Part shown: positions 46,211 to 57,000 of the stretch, piece by piece
Numbering within the stretch: the first letter of the stretch is position 1
Layout: every line of letters starts with the position of its first letter
NCBI GenBank assembly: GCA_036429605.1
Contig: CM071589.1
Coordinates: forward strand, 3,224,001 to 3,288,000
Source: Cladobotryum mycophilum
Lineage: Eukaryota; Ascomycota; Sordariomycetes; Hypocreales; Hypocreaceae
Length of the DNA stretch: 64,000 nucleotides
Reading direction: 5' to 3'
Made by a program: the position numbers and the translations under genes
The notes under the pieces: model-generated
The model's database searches: none
Told to the model about the DNA's origin: nothing
What the model saw: only the letters and a program-made list of their open reading frames with translations

Positions 46211-47702
46211 ATGGTAGCATCCTCTCACAAACGTCCCCTCAGCACCGTCTCCAACCTCATCCCGAATCCCTTCATCAAGAGACGTAATCTCGATTGGGTC
46301 CTCAACTCTCCAACATCCACAAGGCAACAAACCCCCCAATCAGAATCATCGTCCTCTGCTGCTCCGGCTGCCGAACCCACCGAGCCTACCGAGACTCCTA
46401 GACCCACCACCACCATCACTCCCACTACAACCGCCGATATCGAATCCGGAGCCGTGCAAATCACAGATCATCTCGCCCACTTTGCCTCACATCTGTCTTC
46501 CCATATCTTACCACCATCTGAAGACGTAAAGATTCCCAAATTATCTATTCTGGATTACACCTCGCTGTACGAGTCATGTGCGGGGAACACTAATGGTGCA
46601 CATTTTGTCATCCATCAACATGACCACCCCATTGCCGGAACACACTATGATCTTCGTCTCCAGATCAATGAGACGAGTAGTGCCAGTTGGGCAATCATGT
46701 ATGGCCTACCAGGAGATCCAAATAGTATACGTCTGAGCCGCATCGCCACAGAAACCCGCATCCACTCTCTTTGGGTAAAACGGAATCCAATCCGGCCCTT
46801 CAGTCACTCTCGAGGGAATTTCAACTAACTCATAAATCTCACAGAATCATCTTATTAAAACCACCTCACCAGAAACAAGTTCGTTCTTAATCTAAGACAC
46901 AGGCGTATACTCCATCCTCCCTCGCCAAAGCAAGCATGCTCCTCGCCAAGACCCATCCTCTCCCCATTCTCCAGCATCCTCTCCCTCTCAGACCCCTCAG
47001 TCCCTGCCCCACGCTGCCTTTCAAAATCGCAAAATCCGCATACGTCTCCACGGGACTAAGCTCCCAGACCCCTACATCCTCAATCTCCGCCTGACAAAAT
47101 CTGAAGACGCAACTAGTCGATCCAAAAGCCCACTCACGCCCAGATTCAAACGTCGTCGTGGCATGGGCAAAGCCCAAGTTGAAAATCCACCAGAAACCGC
47201 TAGCTCTGAAAGTGACTCCGATGAGGAAAGCGCTAATAATGAGGAAACCATTGCTATCCCAGGAGAAGAACCCCCTGGTAGTTCCGTATCCGCCCTCGAT
47301 CAAGAACATCGAAAACTTGAAGACATCCAAGTCCGCCTCACTAACGCTTACCCCGGTGCATCCAACACCATAGACAGCATCCACCAGCGCAAGTGGTATC
47401 TCGCGCTCGACCGCCGTACGTGTGGCTTCATTGAGACAAAACGCAACGGCCGCTTCATCTGGGAACTTCCACCCAAAGGGAACGTCTCTAACCCAACTGA
47501 AGATCAGGGTCATCATGACTTAGGCGTCGAGGATAACCTTATTAGGGACTCAAACACACATCGCCTCTCATTTCCATTCTATGTTCACGGTCCGGATCAT
47601 GAACGGAGCGTCGTCACTGGTAGACGCAGTAAAGACATTTTGCGAGACGAAGGCGTCATGAGCTTCGCACCCAAAAAAGGCTGGAAACCTGTGTTAAAAT
47701 AG
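46211..47702 (+). CDS. LigD-type DNA 3'-phosphoesterase-domain protein, with an in-frame stop
   Basis: Two exons (46211-46774, 46845-47702) form one frame of 473 residues apart from a TAA at 46893-46895. Exon 1 ends with the domain block HFVIHQHDHPIAGTHYDLRLQ and SASWAIMYGLPGDP, which is the phosphoesterase fold of bacterial LigD. There it trims 3'-phosphate and ribonucleotide ends in end-joining repair. Here the domain stands alone, with no ligase or polymerase part. The C-terminal block KWYLALDRRTCGFIETKRNGR is also part of the fungal family. After splicing, the stop falls in SSFLI-stop-DTGVYSILP. The pattern LIWDTG expected there would need TGG in place of TAA. The frame is intact on both sides for over 180 codons each. 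It may be a recent nonsense allele, a sequencing error or a pseudogene. An out-of-frame ATG at 46201 overlaps the start. Confidence 0.8.
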
Positions 47703-48103
47703 TAGATGCTCCTGTCTCTTTCTCTCTTGAATGAGTATCGGTTGTAAAAAATAATTCTTTTGTAAAACGGCTATCTGCCCATCTCTCATCAAAGAGCCAC
47801 TATTTGCTCCGAAAACACACCACCTTGCTCCAGAAACTCGAGTCGACAGCTACCCAGCAAACCCTCCCAATCTAGCCCAGCACTTGGGTCTGTAGCATGT
47901 CAGATAATGTACATAAGAATCAAAACCTCAAAAAGTCGCACGTGTCAGAGAGTGCGACATAGTCCACCAACTCATAAACGCCTGCCCATGCCTGTTACAT
48001 CAGGACCTATCATCTGTCTATACATGTAGCCCAGACCATTTCCCGTGGTCATATTCTTCGCCAGGTTGCACAAAGCACTTCCACCCAACATAAGATGCGG
48101 CGG
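47703..48103. other. Convergent 3' flanks of the phosphoesterase-domain and CAF-1 genes
   Basis: The 401 bp hold the two 3' UTRs only. No additional feature is seen. Confidence 0.75.
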
Positions 48104-50417
48104 TTATGATGGCTTAGATTCAACAGGGGTTGGGGCGATTCTTCTCTTCTTGGGCTCCTTGGCTTCCTCTTTCTCACTTTCGCTTGCTTCTCTCTTTACA
48201 CCTGCTGCACCGCTTGGTGTCTCAGGTGGCGTGGTAAGAGGGACACCTGTGACTTTGCCTGAATTGGCCGCTGTAATCGAAGGTACGTTGCCACTGATTA
48301 ATGGGGGTTGCTGATAACGCCGGTGGGCATTGATGATGACTGAGTCGCTACCGAAGACGTTGAGTTCGATCGAGTAGGAGATGAAGGACGCTGAGAGGGA
48401 ACGGAGGTTGAGGGAGGTGGCGAAGGCGCCGTAAAGGAACTGGCGGAATTTCTATGCTGATGATGTGACCCATTTGGGAATGGTGAGGGCGGTGCAAAGT
48501 TAGATGTTGAGATTGGCGTATTCTGAGAAGCGGACTTGGGTGGCCCAATCTCACCCGTATAGATTTCACCCAATTCGCCAGTAGCAAATGTAAGGGTAGA
48601 GCAAAACCCATCTGAAGATGATATTATGAGAGTAAGACCATCACTCGACCTAAATGATAATGAGTACATGAATGCAACAGAACTCAGGGCGGATAAAATA
48701 CATACCAGGCTAGATCAGTAAAGGTGGCGCAATGCAGATTACTGACAATACATATCGGGGTCTTTTGCTGCGTGTCATACAACAGGACTGAATCCTGGGT
48801 AGCAACGGCATACACCATCCGATAAGGCAATGAGAAGGCAGGCTTTGGCCCTGGAGTGGAGGCGCTTGTTTCAACTGCCGGTGGCTTGGGGGTTGATTCT
48901 GATGTGGACGCCGGTGGTGGGGGAGGTTCCATGACCGATGATGCTGGTGACGGCTTCGAAATGGGCTCTGGAAGAGAGGGTATTGTGTCTTCGGCGGAAG
49001 AGGTATCAATAGTAATGTGCTTGGTGCCTGCAGCAGACTGACGAAGGGTGTAGATAATAGGCGAGCATTTAACTACAACAGACGGCTTCTTGTGTCCGGG
49101 CAGATGGGCAATAGGCGGTTTATTAATACCACCTCGGGTGTAGATGTAAACGGTGTTGATAACCTCATAAGTTGGTTTGGCATCCTTTTCTGCCTGATAC
49201 TGATTCTGGTATTGGCCTGAAGGGGTCAAGAGAAGACTTCCGTCGGGTGTAAAGGTGAGGCGTCGGAAGAAGGAAGTGAGAGTTTCGTTTGCGTAGAGAC
49301 TGGCGTTTTTGACGCCCAAACCAAGACCAACACTGAGAGAGTGATGGGGTTTTGGTGAAGCTTCCATGGGCATGACTGCGGGGAGCGGCATGGAAGGTGC
49401 CGGCGAAACTGACCGGCGAGAAGAGAACGATGTTCGGCGGCTGTGGCTGACTACACTAGGCGGGTTCATCGGTAGAGGAAATGAGGTTGGTGTACTCGGC
49501 GCCGAGGGTACTGGAGATCCTATCGATGTGCTAGAGTCCACAACGGAAAGTTGAGCCCTGTGGCCGAAGTCTGGGGGCGCTGGGCTGCTCGAGGAGATAC
49601 GGCGAGGAGGGAGATCAGCCTTGATGTGACTAGCCAATCGTGGAGGCTTGTCATCGTGGCTTAGGGTATACTGGCCATCCTTGGTCTTTAAGGAGTATAT
49701 GTGGACTGATCGATCGGATGATTGAGTTGCTATGTACTCGTTCAACGGGTCCCAAGTAACGCCTTGAACATAGTGACTATGCTCAGCTATCTGTCGAACA
49801 AGAGTCCCTAGGCTGTCTGTCAGAGCTTTGCTACACCTTTGACGGTAATGGGGTTGCTAACCTGAACTGGCGTTATAAATCCTGGCAATGTTGTCCATGC
49901 TACCAATGATGAAGTGCACGGCATCAGGCGACCATGCCAGGTCGTATATCTCAGCTCCGCTAGAGCGGCACATATGCTTTGCTCGCCATGACTCTTTGTC
50001 GTCGAGTACTTCAGATCCGAAGTTGGCCGGAGGTGTTTCGCTTGGAACCCATAGAATGACATTTCCATCGTCCCCCGCCGAAGCCAGGGTTTCTCCTACA
50101 GATTACAAAAAAAGGAACAAGTCAGCTCGTGTGTGTGGGTTTATGGCTGTTGTTTGGGTGCTGTTTAGGTGCTGTTTAGGTGCTAGAGATTTACCTTTGG
50201 GAGCCCATCGAACTACGTTCACAGCTTGATTATGCTTGGATAAGGTGGAAAGATAGTCGACTTTCCGCTCGGGACCATCGGCCTCAACTTTCCATATTCT
50301 AACGTGATTATCACCTCCAGCTGTAGCCAGACGACCTTTTCCGTTTGGCTCGAAGTGGGCAGAATAGATGGGGGCGTTTTGGTCGTGCCAATTGATGATA
50401 AGGGGCGCGGCCTTCAT
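48104..50417 (-). CDS. CAC2: Chromatin assembly factor 1 p60 subunit (Cac2), with one frame break
   Basis: Four exons (50417-50195, 50095-49862, 49807-48706, 48649-48104) give about 701 residues after correction of one base. The start MKAAPLIINWHDQNAPIYSAHFEP is chosen over an upstream in-frame ATG at 50462 because it is the conserved family start. WD40 repeats run through GGDNHVRIWKVE, GDDGNVILWVPSE, SMDNIARIYNASSG and TQSSDRSVHIYSLK. A long Ser/Pro-rich insert follows, then further blades (SFFRRLTFTPDGSLLLTPSG, HCATFTDLAWSSDGLTLIISSSDG). The C-terminus is basic and disordered. The protein binds histones H3-H4 within CAF-1 at replication forks. The frame breaks at the G5 run 48303-48307, where one more G restores SNPPLISGN and about 65 further residues ending in KEPKKRRIAPTPVESKPS. 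Without it the protein stops early after SNPH. Confidence 0.93.
50158..50184. repeat. 11-bp tandem repeat in the first CAF-1 intron
   Basis: About two and a half copies of GGTGCTGTTTA lie near the 5' end of the 99-bp intron. They may explain why this intron is nearly twice the length of the others in the gene. Confidence 0.85.
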
Positions 50418-53400
50418 CGTGACGAGGGTGCGTTGTGGTGGCTGGCCATCAACAAGCTGCACATGAAGTGGGCTGATGCTGTCAATGCGTCGAGCTTGCT
50501 TGCAAAAGAGGTAATCGTCGTTCGGGTTCGGCTTCAGAATGTGCTGGAGAGTGAGGGAGGAAAAAAGGGAAGAGCTGTAGAAGTGATGATGTAGATGACA
50601 AAGTTGACCGCGGGTAATCGTAGAACAGATTAATCAAGATTGTGAACGCGTGGTGAGAGAGGTCGTGACGAAAGCTTCGGCTAATCGAGAAAGTTGGGGA
50701 GGATCGAAACCGCGACCACCACGTTCCGCCTGTCCACTCCAGTCCAGTCCAGCCCAGCCCAGCCCAGCGACACCGGGAACGAGGCGAGACGAGGGGTGCT
50801 GTGCTATGCTATGCTGTGCTGTGCTGTGCTGTCGGGTGTGCTGTGAGCGGTGCGTGACAAGTGATCAGTGATCAAATTGTAGCGGGCCAACCACTGTTTG
50901 TCCCGTCCGCCAGGCTACCCAGGCTTCAGGCCAAGTCATCCATCCACCATAGATCCATGCCATCCATGGATGCTGTGCTGTAGCTGGGCTGGTGCACAAG
51001 TAGGTACCTAGTACCTTAGTACTCTGTACACCTAGACGGTTATTAGCGCTATTGCCGCACTGAATCACTGCCCCCCGTTTCTTGTTGGCTTTTAACTGAT
51101 TCATTAATTTGTTAAATAATAAATGAGGGAGACGCCATGGTTGCAACTTATTCCTACGTGTACATTTGCATAATTACTTATAATATCAGCTGTGTTTCTA
51201 GTAGGTCGGGAACGATGCCAAGTTGCTAACAGGTACCTTCCAGGTTACCTTACTGGTCGGTGCTCAGGACAAGTACAGTGGCGGCTTAGTATTCCGGCGG
51301 GGGTTATTTAGAGGACCGGCCTCCCAGCGCTTGAACGTTAGGTGGTCATGCAGCAGAGGGCTTGGACTCAATCCATGGGGGAGTCTGTTCGATCTGTGCA
51401 ACCCATTATTAGTGGATGTCAGTGGTGTGGAGGGCTGGAAATGACGGCAATCCACCAAACAGAGCTCGACAACAACTCCTGGTGTCTCCAACTCCCTCCC
51501 CAATGGCCAATCTCGCCTACCTCTCTACTCCGTACCTTGTATGCATATCAAAATTTAATTGTCTGCCAAGGCAACACTTTCGCGATCCCTCATCAGACTA
51601 GCAGTATTTCGCATTCCTGTGATAGAATACCTATAGCTCTGTTTGCAATCCTGCTTCTCCTATCTGGCCCCTACAAATATCATCACGTTGTACTCCGTAG
51701 CGGGCTAAGAGCAGCATGATCGGCATCAGACGTTGGTTGTGTTGCATTTGCAACCTTGAACCGTTCGCCCCGCCCCTCGGGCCCTTTCCTTCTCTGTTCA
51801 GTGTTCTTGTCACGCAGAAAAAACGGAGCTCTTGATGAGTAGTGTTTCGGTACGAGCTGGACCCTTAAGGGGCTGATTATCAATGATTGGGCTTCTTCTC
51901 TTATTGGATAATGGCGGTTATGGTGAACCCTCTACGGCAATTACGGGGCAGCAGCAAAGTGGGTGTGGGTGTGGTGTTGCTGTCTCGCCGCCTGACAAGT
52001 TGTAAGGGTTCCTTTGGCGGACAACTACGATGGTTGCCTTGTTACGACTGTAGTCGGGGCAGAAAAGGAATGGATAAAACGGATGCGTAAAGGAGCAGCC
52101 CACTTGATAGTAATTGAATGCGAAAAATACGGGAATTAGAGGGTGTGCTAATGTACTCCGTATAGCACTTTGACTAATATATTGTAGGGTACCTATGCAG
52201 TGGGAATGGCTTCGTCACGGTGCAAGGCCTGGCAGTAGATGCGTCTGGATTGCTTTTGAGAGGTGGCGTGGTGTGGCTTATGTCCCGATGTGCCACCGAT
52301 CGATGGGCTCAGTCATTGTCATTAGGGATACTGTTGCTTCTGGATTATGAGAAGACTTGGATAAGAAAATATCACTCTCGATTTTTTCTTTCCACAGACT
52401 TCATCTGACACTTCACATGAGGTCAACTGAGATATCAAAAGTCCGTTCTTACAGCAATAGAAAATACCAAAACCGGAAGATCTACGTAGTTTCTACCTAC
52501 TACCTAGTAGCTCGGTTAGAGGCCAACAATCACAACGTAAAGTAGTAGGCTGCCTCAATTTTGCGTCTGATGGATGCTGTTGGAACTCATGGCATGTGAA
52601 GAAGAAAAAATCTGCCTACACATTGTCTAGATATAAAGATGTCACCCTATAGGACTTTCAATCAGCCCTTTTGAATATAGACAGACATATTTCTTTTTAT
52701 GCTTGTGCAGTCCTGCAATCTGCCAATCCAATTTGTTGATGCCTTGTTGGAACCACCAACGAAATCCTGCGACGGGTAGCGCCGGACAGTGAGTCAAATT
52801 CGGTCGATGAGTCAGGGCGTATGTATGCTCCAAAGGTCAGATTCCCAACGAAGCCGTGCTAGCCGGATAAAGACTGGCACCAAGGATGAAAATTGAACTG
52901 AACCAACAGTAGACCGAATATTTATCTTGAACTTTTGTTTGCATGAGAATTATTGACTGCCCCGGGTTTTGGATGATGCGATGACCGCCTTTTCGACATT
53001 TCGTTTTGCTAGAAGTTACCTTTCCGTACCTGGTAGCTGTACTGCAAGATAGGTACTACCTACCTTAGTACTGCTTGTGTTGTGCACGCAACCGTAGCGG
53101 TAAGCCTTCTATTATAGTATGGATGCTCGCTTCGGTGCGGTATCTGACAGCCAGTACGGAGTACCCAAAGTATAGACGTACCTCTCAAAACTCTTCCACT
53201 CTTATCCTGATCTGCTTCTGTCCTCCGTCATAAGTGCGTGCAACGACATATGGCAAGAGGTACCAGTTGAGGCTGCTCTTAGCGTACGGAGAGGCTGCAT
53301 TACCACAAATATACAAGTATATCCCCATTCCTACTAGTGTCAGCCTCTTTTTGCAAGTTTGCCTTGCATCGAGCCTATCACCAAGTCTCAATCGCACAGC

Positions 53401-54041
53401 CATTGGATCTCTTAATTAATTCCCCGTGCTCCTCCCCTCCATCGCACTTTTCATCCTTCCCAGTCCGGTGCGTATTCAGGCAGGCACGTACTTGTAGTAG
53501 TATGTAAGGTAAGGTAGGGTGGTATCCAAAGAGCTTCCACTTTTACGGAAAGCCCTCCTCCATGGATCTGTCAGGTAACATCGCATCGTAAGCCGCCTTG
53601 CCTCCAATTTTTTCTTCTCTCTTCCTTACCTGTTTTGATGCAGGCCGAGACGCGAGCCCACACATTACCTGCAGTCTTCGGGAGTACGGACATCCATGTT
53701 TTCAGCCAGGCTACTCTTTTATCGTCCATACGTAAAAGTAGAGCTAATCCTTCCCTTCATAACGTCAATGGGTTTCCGTTGCTTTTCTTGATTGCGACAC
53801 CTCCCCTCTTACTCTCCCTCCATCGTCATCCTCCTTCTTCCTACTGAGGTGCGCTGCCAAATTTCTTGGTGGCTGTAATGCTTCAATGTTGATGCGCATC
53901 ATCTGCTGAACAGAATAGAATCCTACCATTTTAATTAGGGGTATTGTTTTGCTTGTTTTGTTATATTTGTTTGTTTCGCTGCTCGAGCTCGAGCTCTTGC
54001 TCCAACCTTTGCGCGCGCTCCCGGTGAGCTTGGCCGCCAAC
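50418..54041. other. Shared upstream region of the CAF-1 and ABCC genes
   Basis: The genes diverge across 3.6 kb. The CAF-1 side carries pentamer repeats (50738-50768, 50798-50832). The middle holds four TACGGAGTA words (51526, 51691, 52154 and 53155) and several TACCTA words. No gene can be supported. Confidence 0.65.
50738..50832. repeat. Two pentamer tandem repeats (CCAGT/CCAGC and GCTGT)
   Basis: A CCAGT/CCAGC array lies at 50738-50768 and a GCTGT/GCTAT array at 50798-50832, separated by 29 bp. Their units are partly complementary (CAGC and GCTG), so the transcript could fold back. Confidence 0.85.
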
Positions 54042-57000
54042 ATGGCGCAGCTTCAAGTGCCCATGGGGTTACCCAGCACCTTGGACGAATATACTTTCCT
54101 GCTATTTCCTCTTTCTGTAGCTTCCGTCGGCGTTGCAGCATTGGCCTCTATACCCGGCTTGATCGCTATCCAGTCCCAGATTCGCCATCGAACACCACGA
54201 GACAACTTTTATGAAGATGTTGATGGTGTCAGCACACCGGAAGCTGTTGCAGCCTTTTCTAATAAGCGTCCCAAAGCTGCCGCTCTTCTCCTATCTATTT
54301 TGAGTCTCGGAACATCCGTTGCCGTTTCTGTCTTGTCTACCCTAAGCTCCGGTAGAGATGGTCTGTTTCTTGAAAATTGGCTGGTATCAGCCGCTCTGGT
54401 AAGAAGCAGCTCTTCAAAGACTATAAGTAATGTGAAGTAGTGGACTAATACTGATTGTGCTCAGGCCGCCGTATTGCTTCAAGTAATTTGTATCTCCGCC
54501 CACCATTCCTCTGTCAAGTCTCACGATCTTGGTGTCTGGGCCATGATATCCTCTGTTTTTGCTGCGGTAGCCATTATCCTCCAAGCTCGACACATTGCCG
54601 AAGACCTCGATACCTTCAATGATGCAGCTTTCATTCTCCGCGCCGTCAATGCTGTTACATCCCCCTTTTGGCGATTGCCTGCGTTACTCTCCCTCGACGC
54701 CCGGACGTCTTCTATAATGGCCATCTAGTTGATGCTCAAATGTCGGCATCGTTCCTGAGTCGGAATACCTGGTCTTGGGTTCAGTCACTTATCAATATGT
54801 CCGTAAAGAAGGGCGATCTTGACGAGAGTGATGTCCCCGGCCCCGATCATATTTTCCGGGTCAAGGACCTGATGGTGGCTTGGAGCAAGGTTGCCTACAA
54901 TGGAAAGCTTCTGCAGACACTTACGCGTGCCTACCTGCCTCGCTTTATAATCCAGTGGGTTGTCACTATCCTCCGGACATGTGTTGGTCTCGGTCCATTT
55001 TGGGCCATGTTGCGATTGGTTGAGGTTCTCGAACATGCACCTCCAGGCGAACGACCAGTAGTTCAACTCTTGGTCCTTATTGCTTCTCTGGCAATTCTCA
55101 CAGTGGCTGGACAGGTAGGAAGCTCCGCGTATGAAACTAAGTGAAACAGAATCTCAACTAACGTATAAATGAAGTGGATGGATAGCTGGATCAACTGGTA
55201 TTCACAATACTTGATGGCTCTCCCTCTTCGGGCTCAGCTCTCAGCTCTTGTTTTCGAGAAATCTTTGAAACGGAAGAATGTCAAGATGGCGGAGAAGACT
55301 GATACACCGGGGGACGCATCTAAAGACGATAATAAAGATAAGAAAGACGAAAGAGACCCCGAGACTGTCCTAAAGTCACGCCAAGCCATTGTCAATCTCG
55401 TCGGTGTCGACACTCGCAACATTTCCAATCTGGCTAGCTATCAATACGTTATCGTCAGTAGCTTGGGAAGACTGCTCATTTATTCTACTTTCCTCATTCA
55501 GCTGATTGGATGGCTGCCATTCCTTGCTGGCATTTTGAGCTGGGCACTGGTTCTCCCCTTCAATACATACGCAGCCAGGCTCTACATGAAGAATGAAGAA
55601 CAGCTTATGAAGGACCGAGATGCAAAGTTGGCCGTTGTCAACGAAGCGTTATTGGGCATTCGTCAAATAAAGTTCTCTGCTCTAGAAAAGCAATGGGAAA
55701 AGCGAATTCACGAAATGAGAGATAAAGAACTTACGACGCTTAGGAAGCTATTCTCTGGAGACGCCCTTTTGTTTGCATGCTGGGTTACCAGTCCTATTCT
55801 CCTGGCTGCTGCCTCGCTTTCTGTTTATGCTACCACGCATGGCGGTCTGGCCCCCTCTGTTGCTTTTACCAGTTTGACTGTCTTCAAGAGCTTGGAAGTT
55901 ACCTTGTCAGCCCTGCCAGAGCTTTTCAGCGGTCTAATGGATACACTGATTTCGTTGAAACGTATTGAAACTTACCTCAACGGCCCCGAAATGGAAAAGA
56001 TATTGTCTGAAGGTCCTGATCTGGCCTTTGATAATGCCACAATCTCTTGGCCCGTTGATACCGATGTCGCTGAAGAGGATCGTTTCATCCTTAAGAATAT
56101 CAACCTCTCATTCCCGGCTGGTGAACTTTCTGTTATTTCGGGCAAGACAGGAACCGGAAAGAGTCTGTTGCTTTCCGCTCTGCTTGGCGAAGTCGACTTA
56201 CTGGAAGGTGCAGTGTTTGCGCCCCCGACCCTGTCGTCTCTAGAGCGTAATGACCAAAAGGCCCACCCCGGAAACTGGATCCTCCCCGGCTCTGTAGCGT
56301 ACGTTGGGCAGACTCCTTGGCTTGAAAGTGTTTCTTTGCGAGACAACATCCTCTTCGGTCTCCCTTTTGTCGAATCTCGGTATAAGAAAGTTCTCGACGT
56401 CTGCGCTCTGAAAAAGGACATTCAGATCTTGACAGACGGTGATCAGACCAAGCTTGGTGCCAATGGAATCAATCTCAGCGGTGGTCAGAAATGGCGAATT
56501 ACTCTGGCTCGTGCTATCTATTCACGTGCCGAGATTCTCATCATGGACGATATCTTTAGCGCTGTCGACGCTCATGTCGGCCGTCACATCTTTGAAAAGT
56601 GTGTGAATGGCGATATATGCAAGGGAAGAACCCGAGTTCTGGTGACCCATCATGTTGGCCTCGTTCAGGCTAAGGCCAAATATCTTGTTGAATTAGGATC
56701 TGGAACCGTCTTGGCTGCTGGTCTGACCTCTGAGCTTGCTGAAGATGGTACACTTGAGAGAATTAAGAGCCATGAAGAACCCCAAATGGCAATCCAGATA
56801 GAGGAGGTTGGCGAGGGATCGACGGTCGCGAACTCTGAAGAAGCATCTATCTCTGAAGATGCTGACATCAACGCGGGCGAAGGTACTCAGGAAACATCCA
56901 AGGCTAAGGATAAGGATGCTAAAGAATTTATCGAGAAGGAGACTCGCGACAAGGGCCATGTCAAGAGGCGTGTTTACATGAGCTATTTGAGGCACAGCGG

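Noticed and set aside
46845..46910. An intron removing the TAA of the phosphoesterase-domain gene
   Set aside because: The only GT-AG pair around the stop is 28 nt. Moving the first acceptor to the AG at 46904 breaks the phase. The listed acceptor at 46844 has a good branch site and phase.
53949..54041. An upstream extension of the ABCC protein by 31 hydrophobic residues
   Set aside because: The open frame begins with TTG and has no ATG. The ATG at 54042 has good context.
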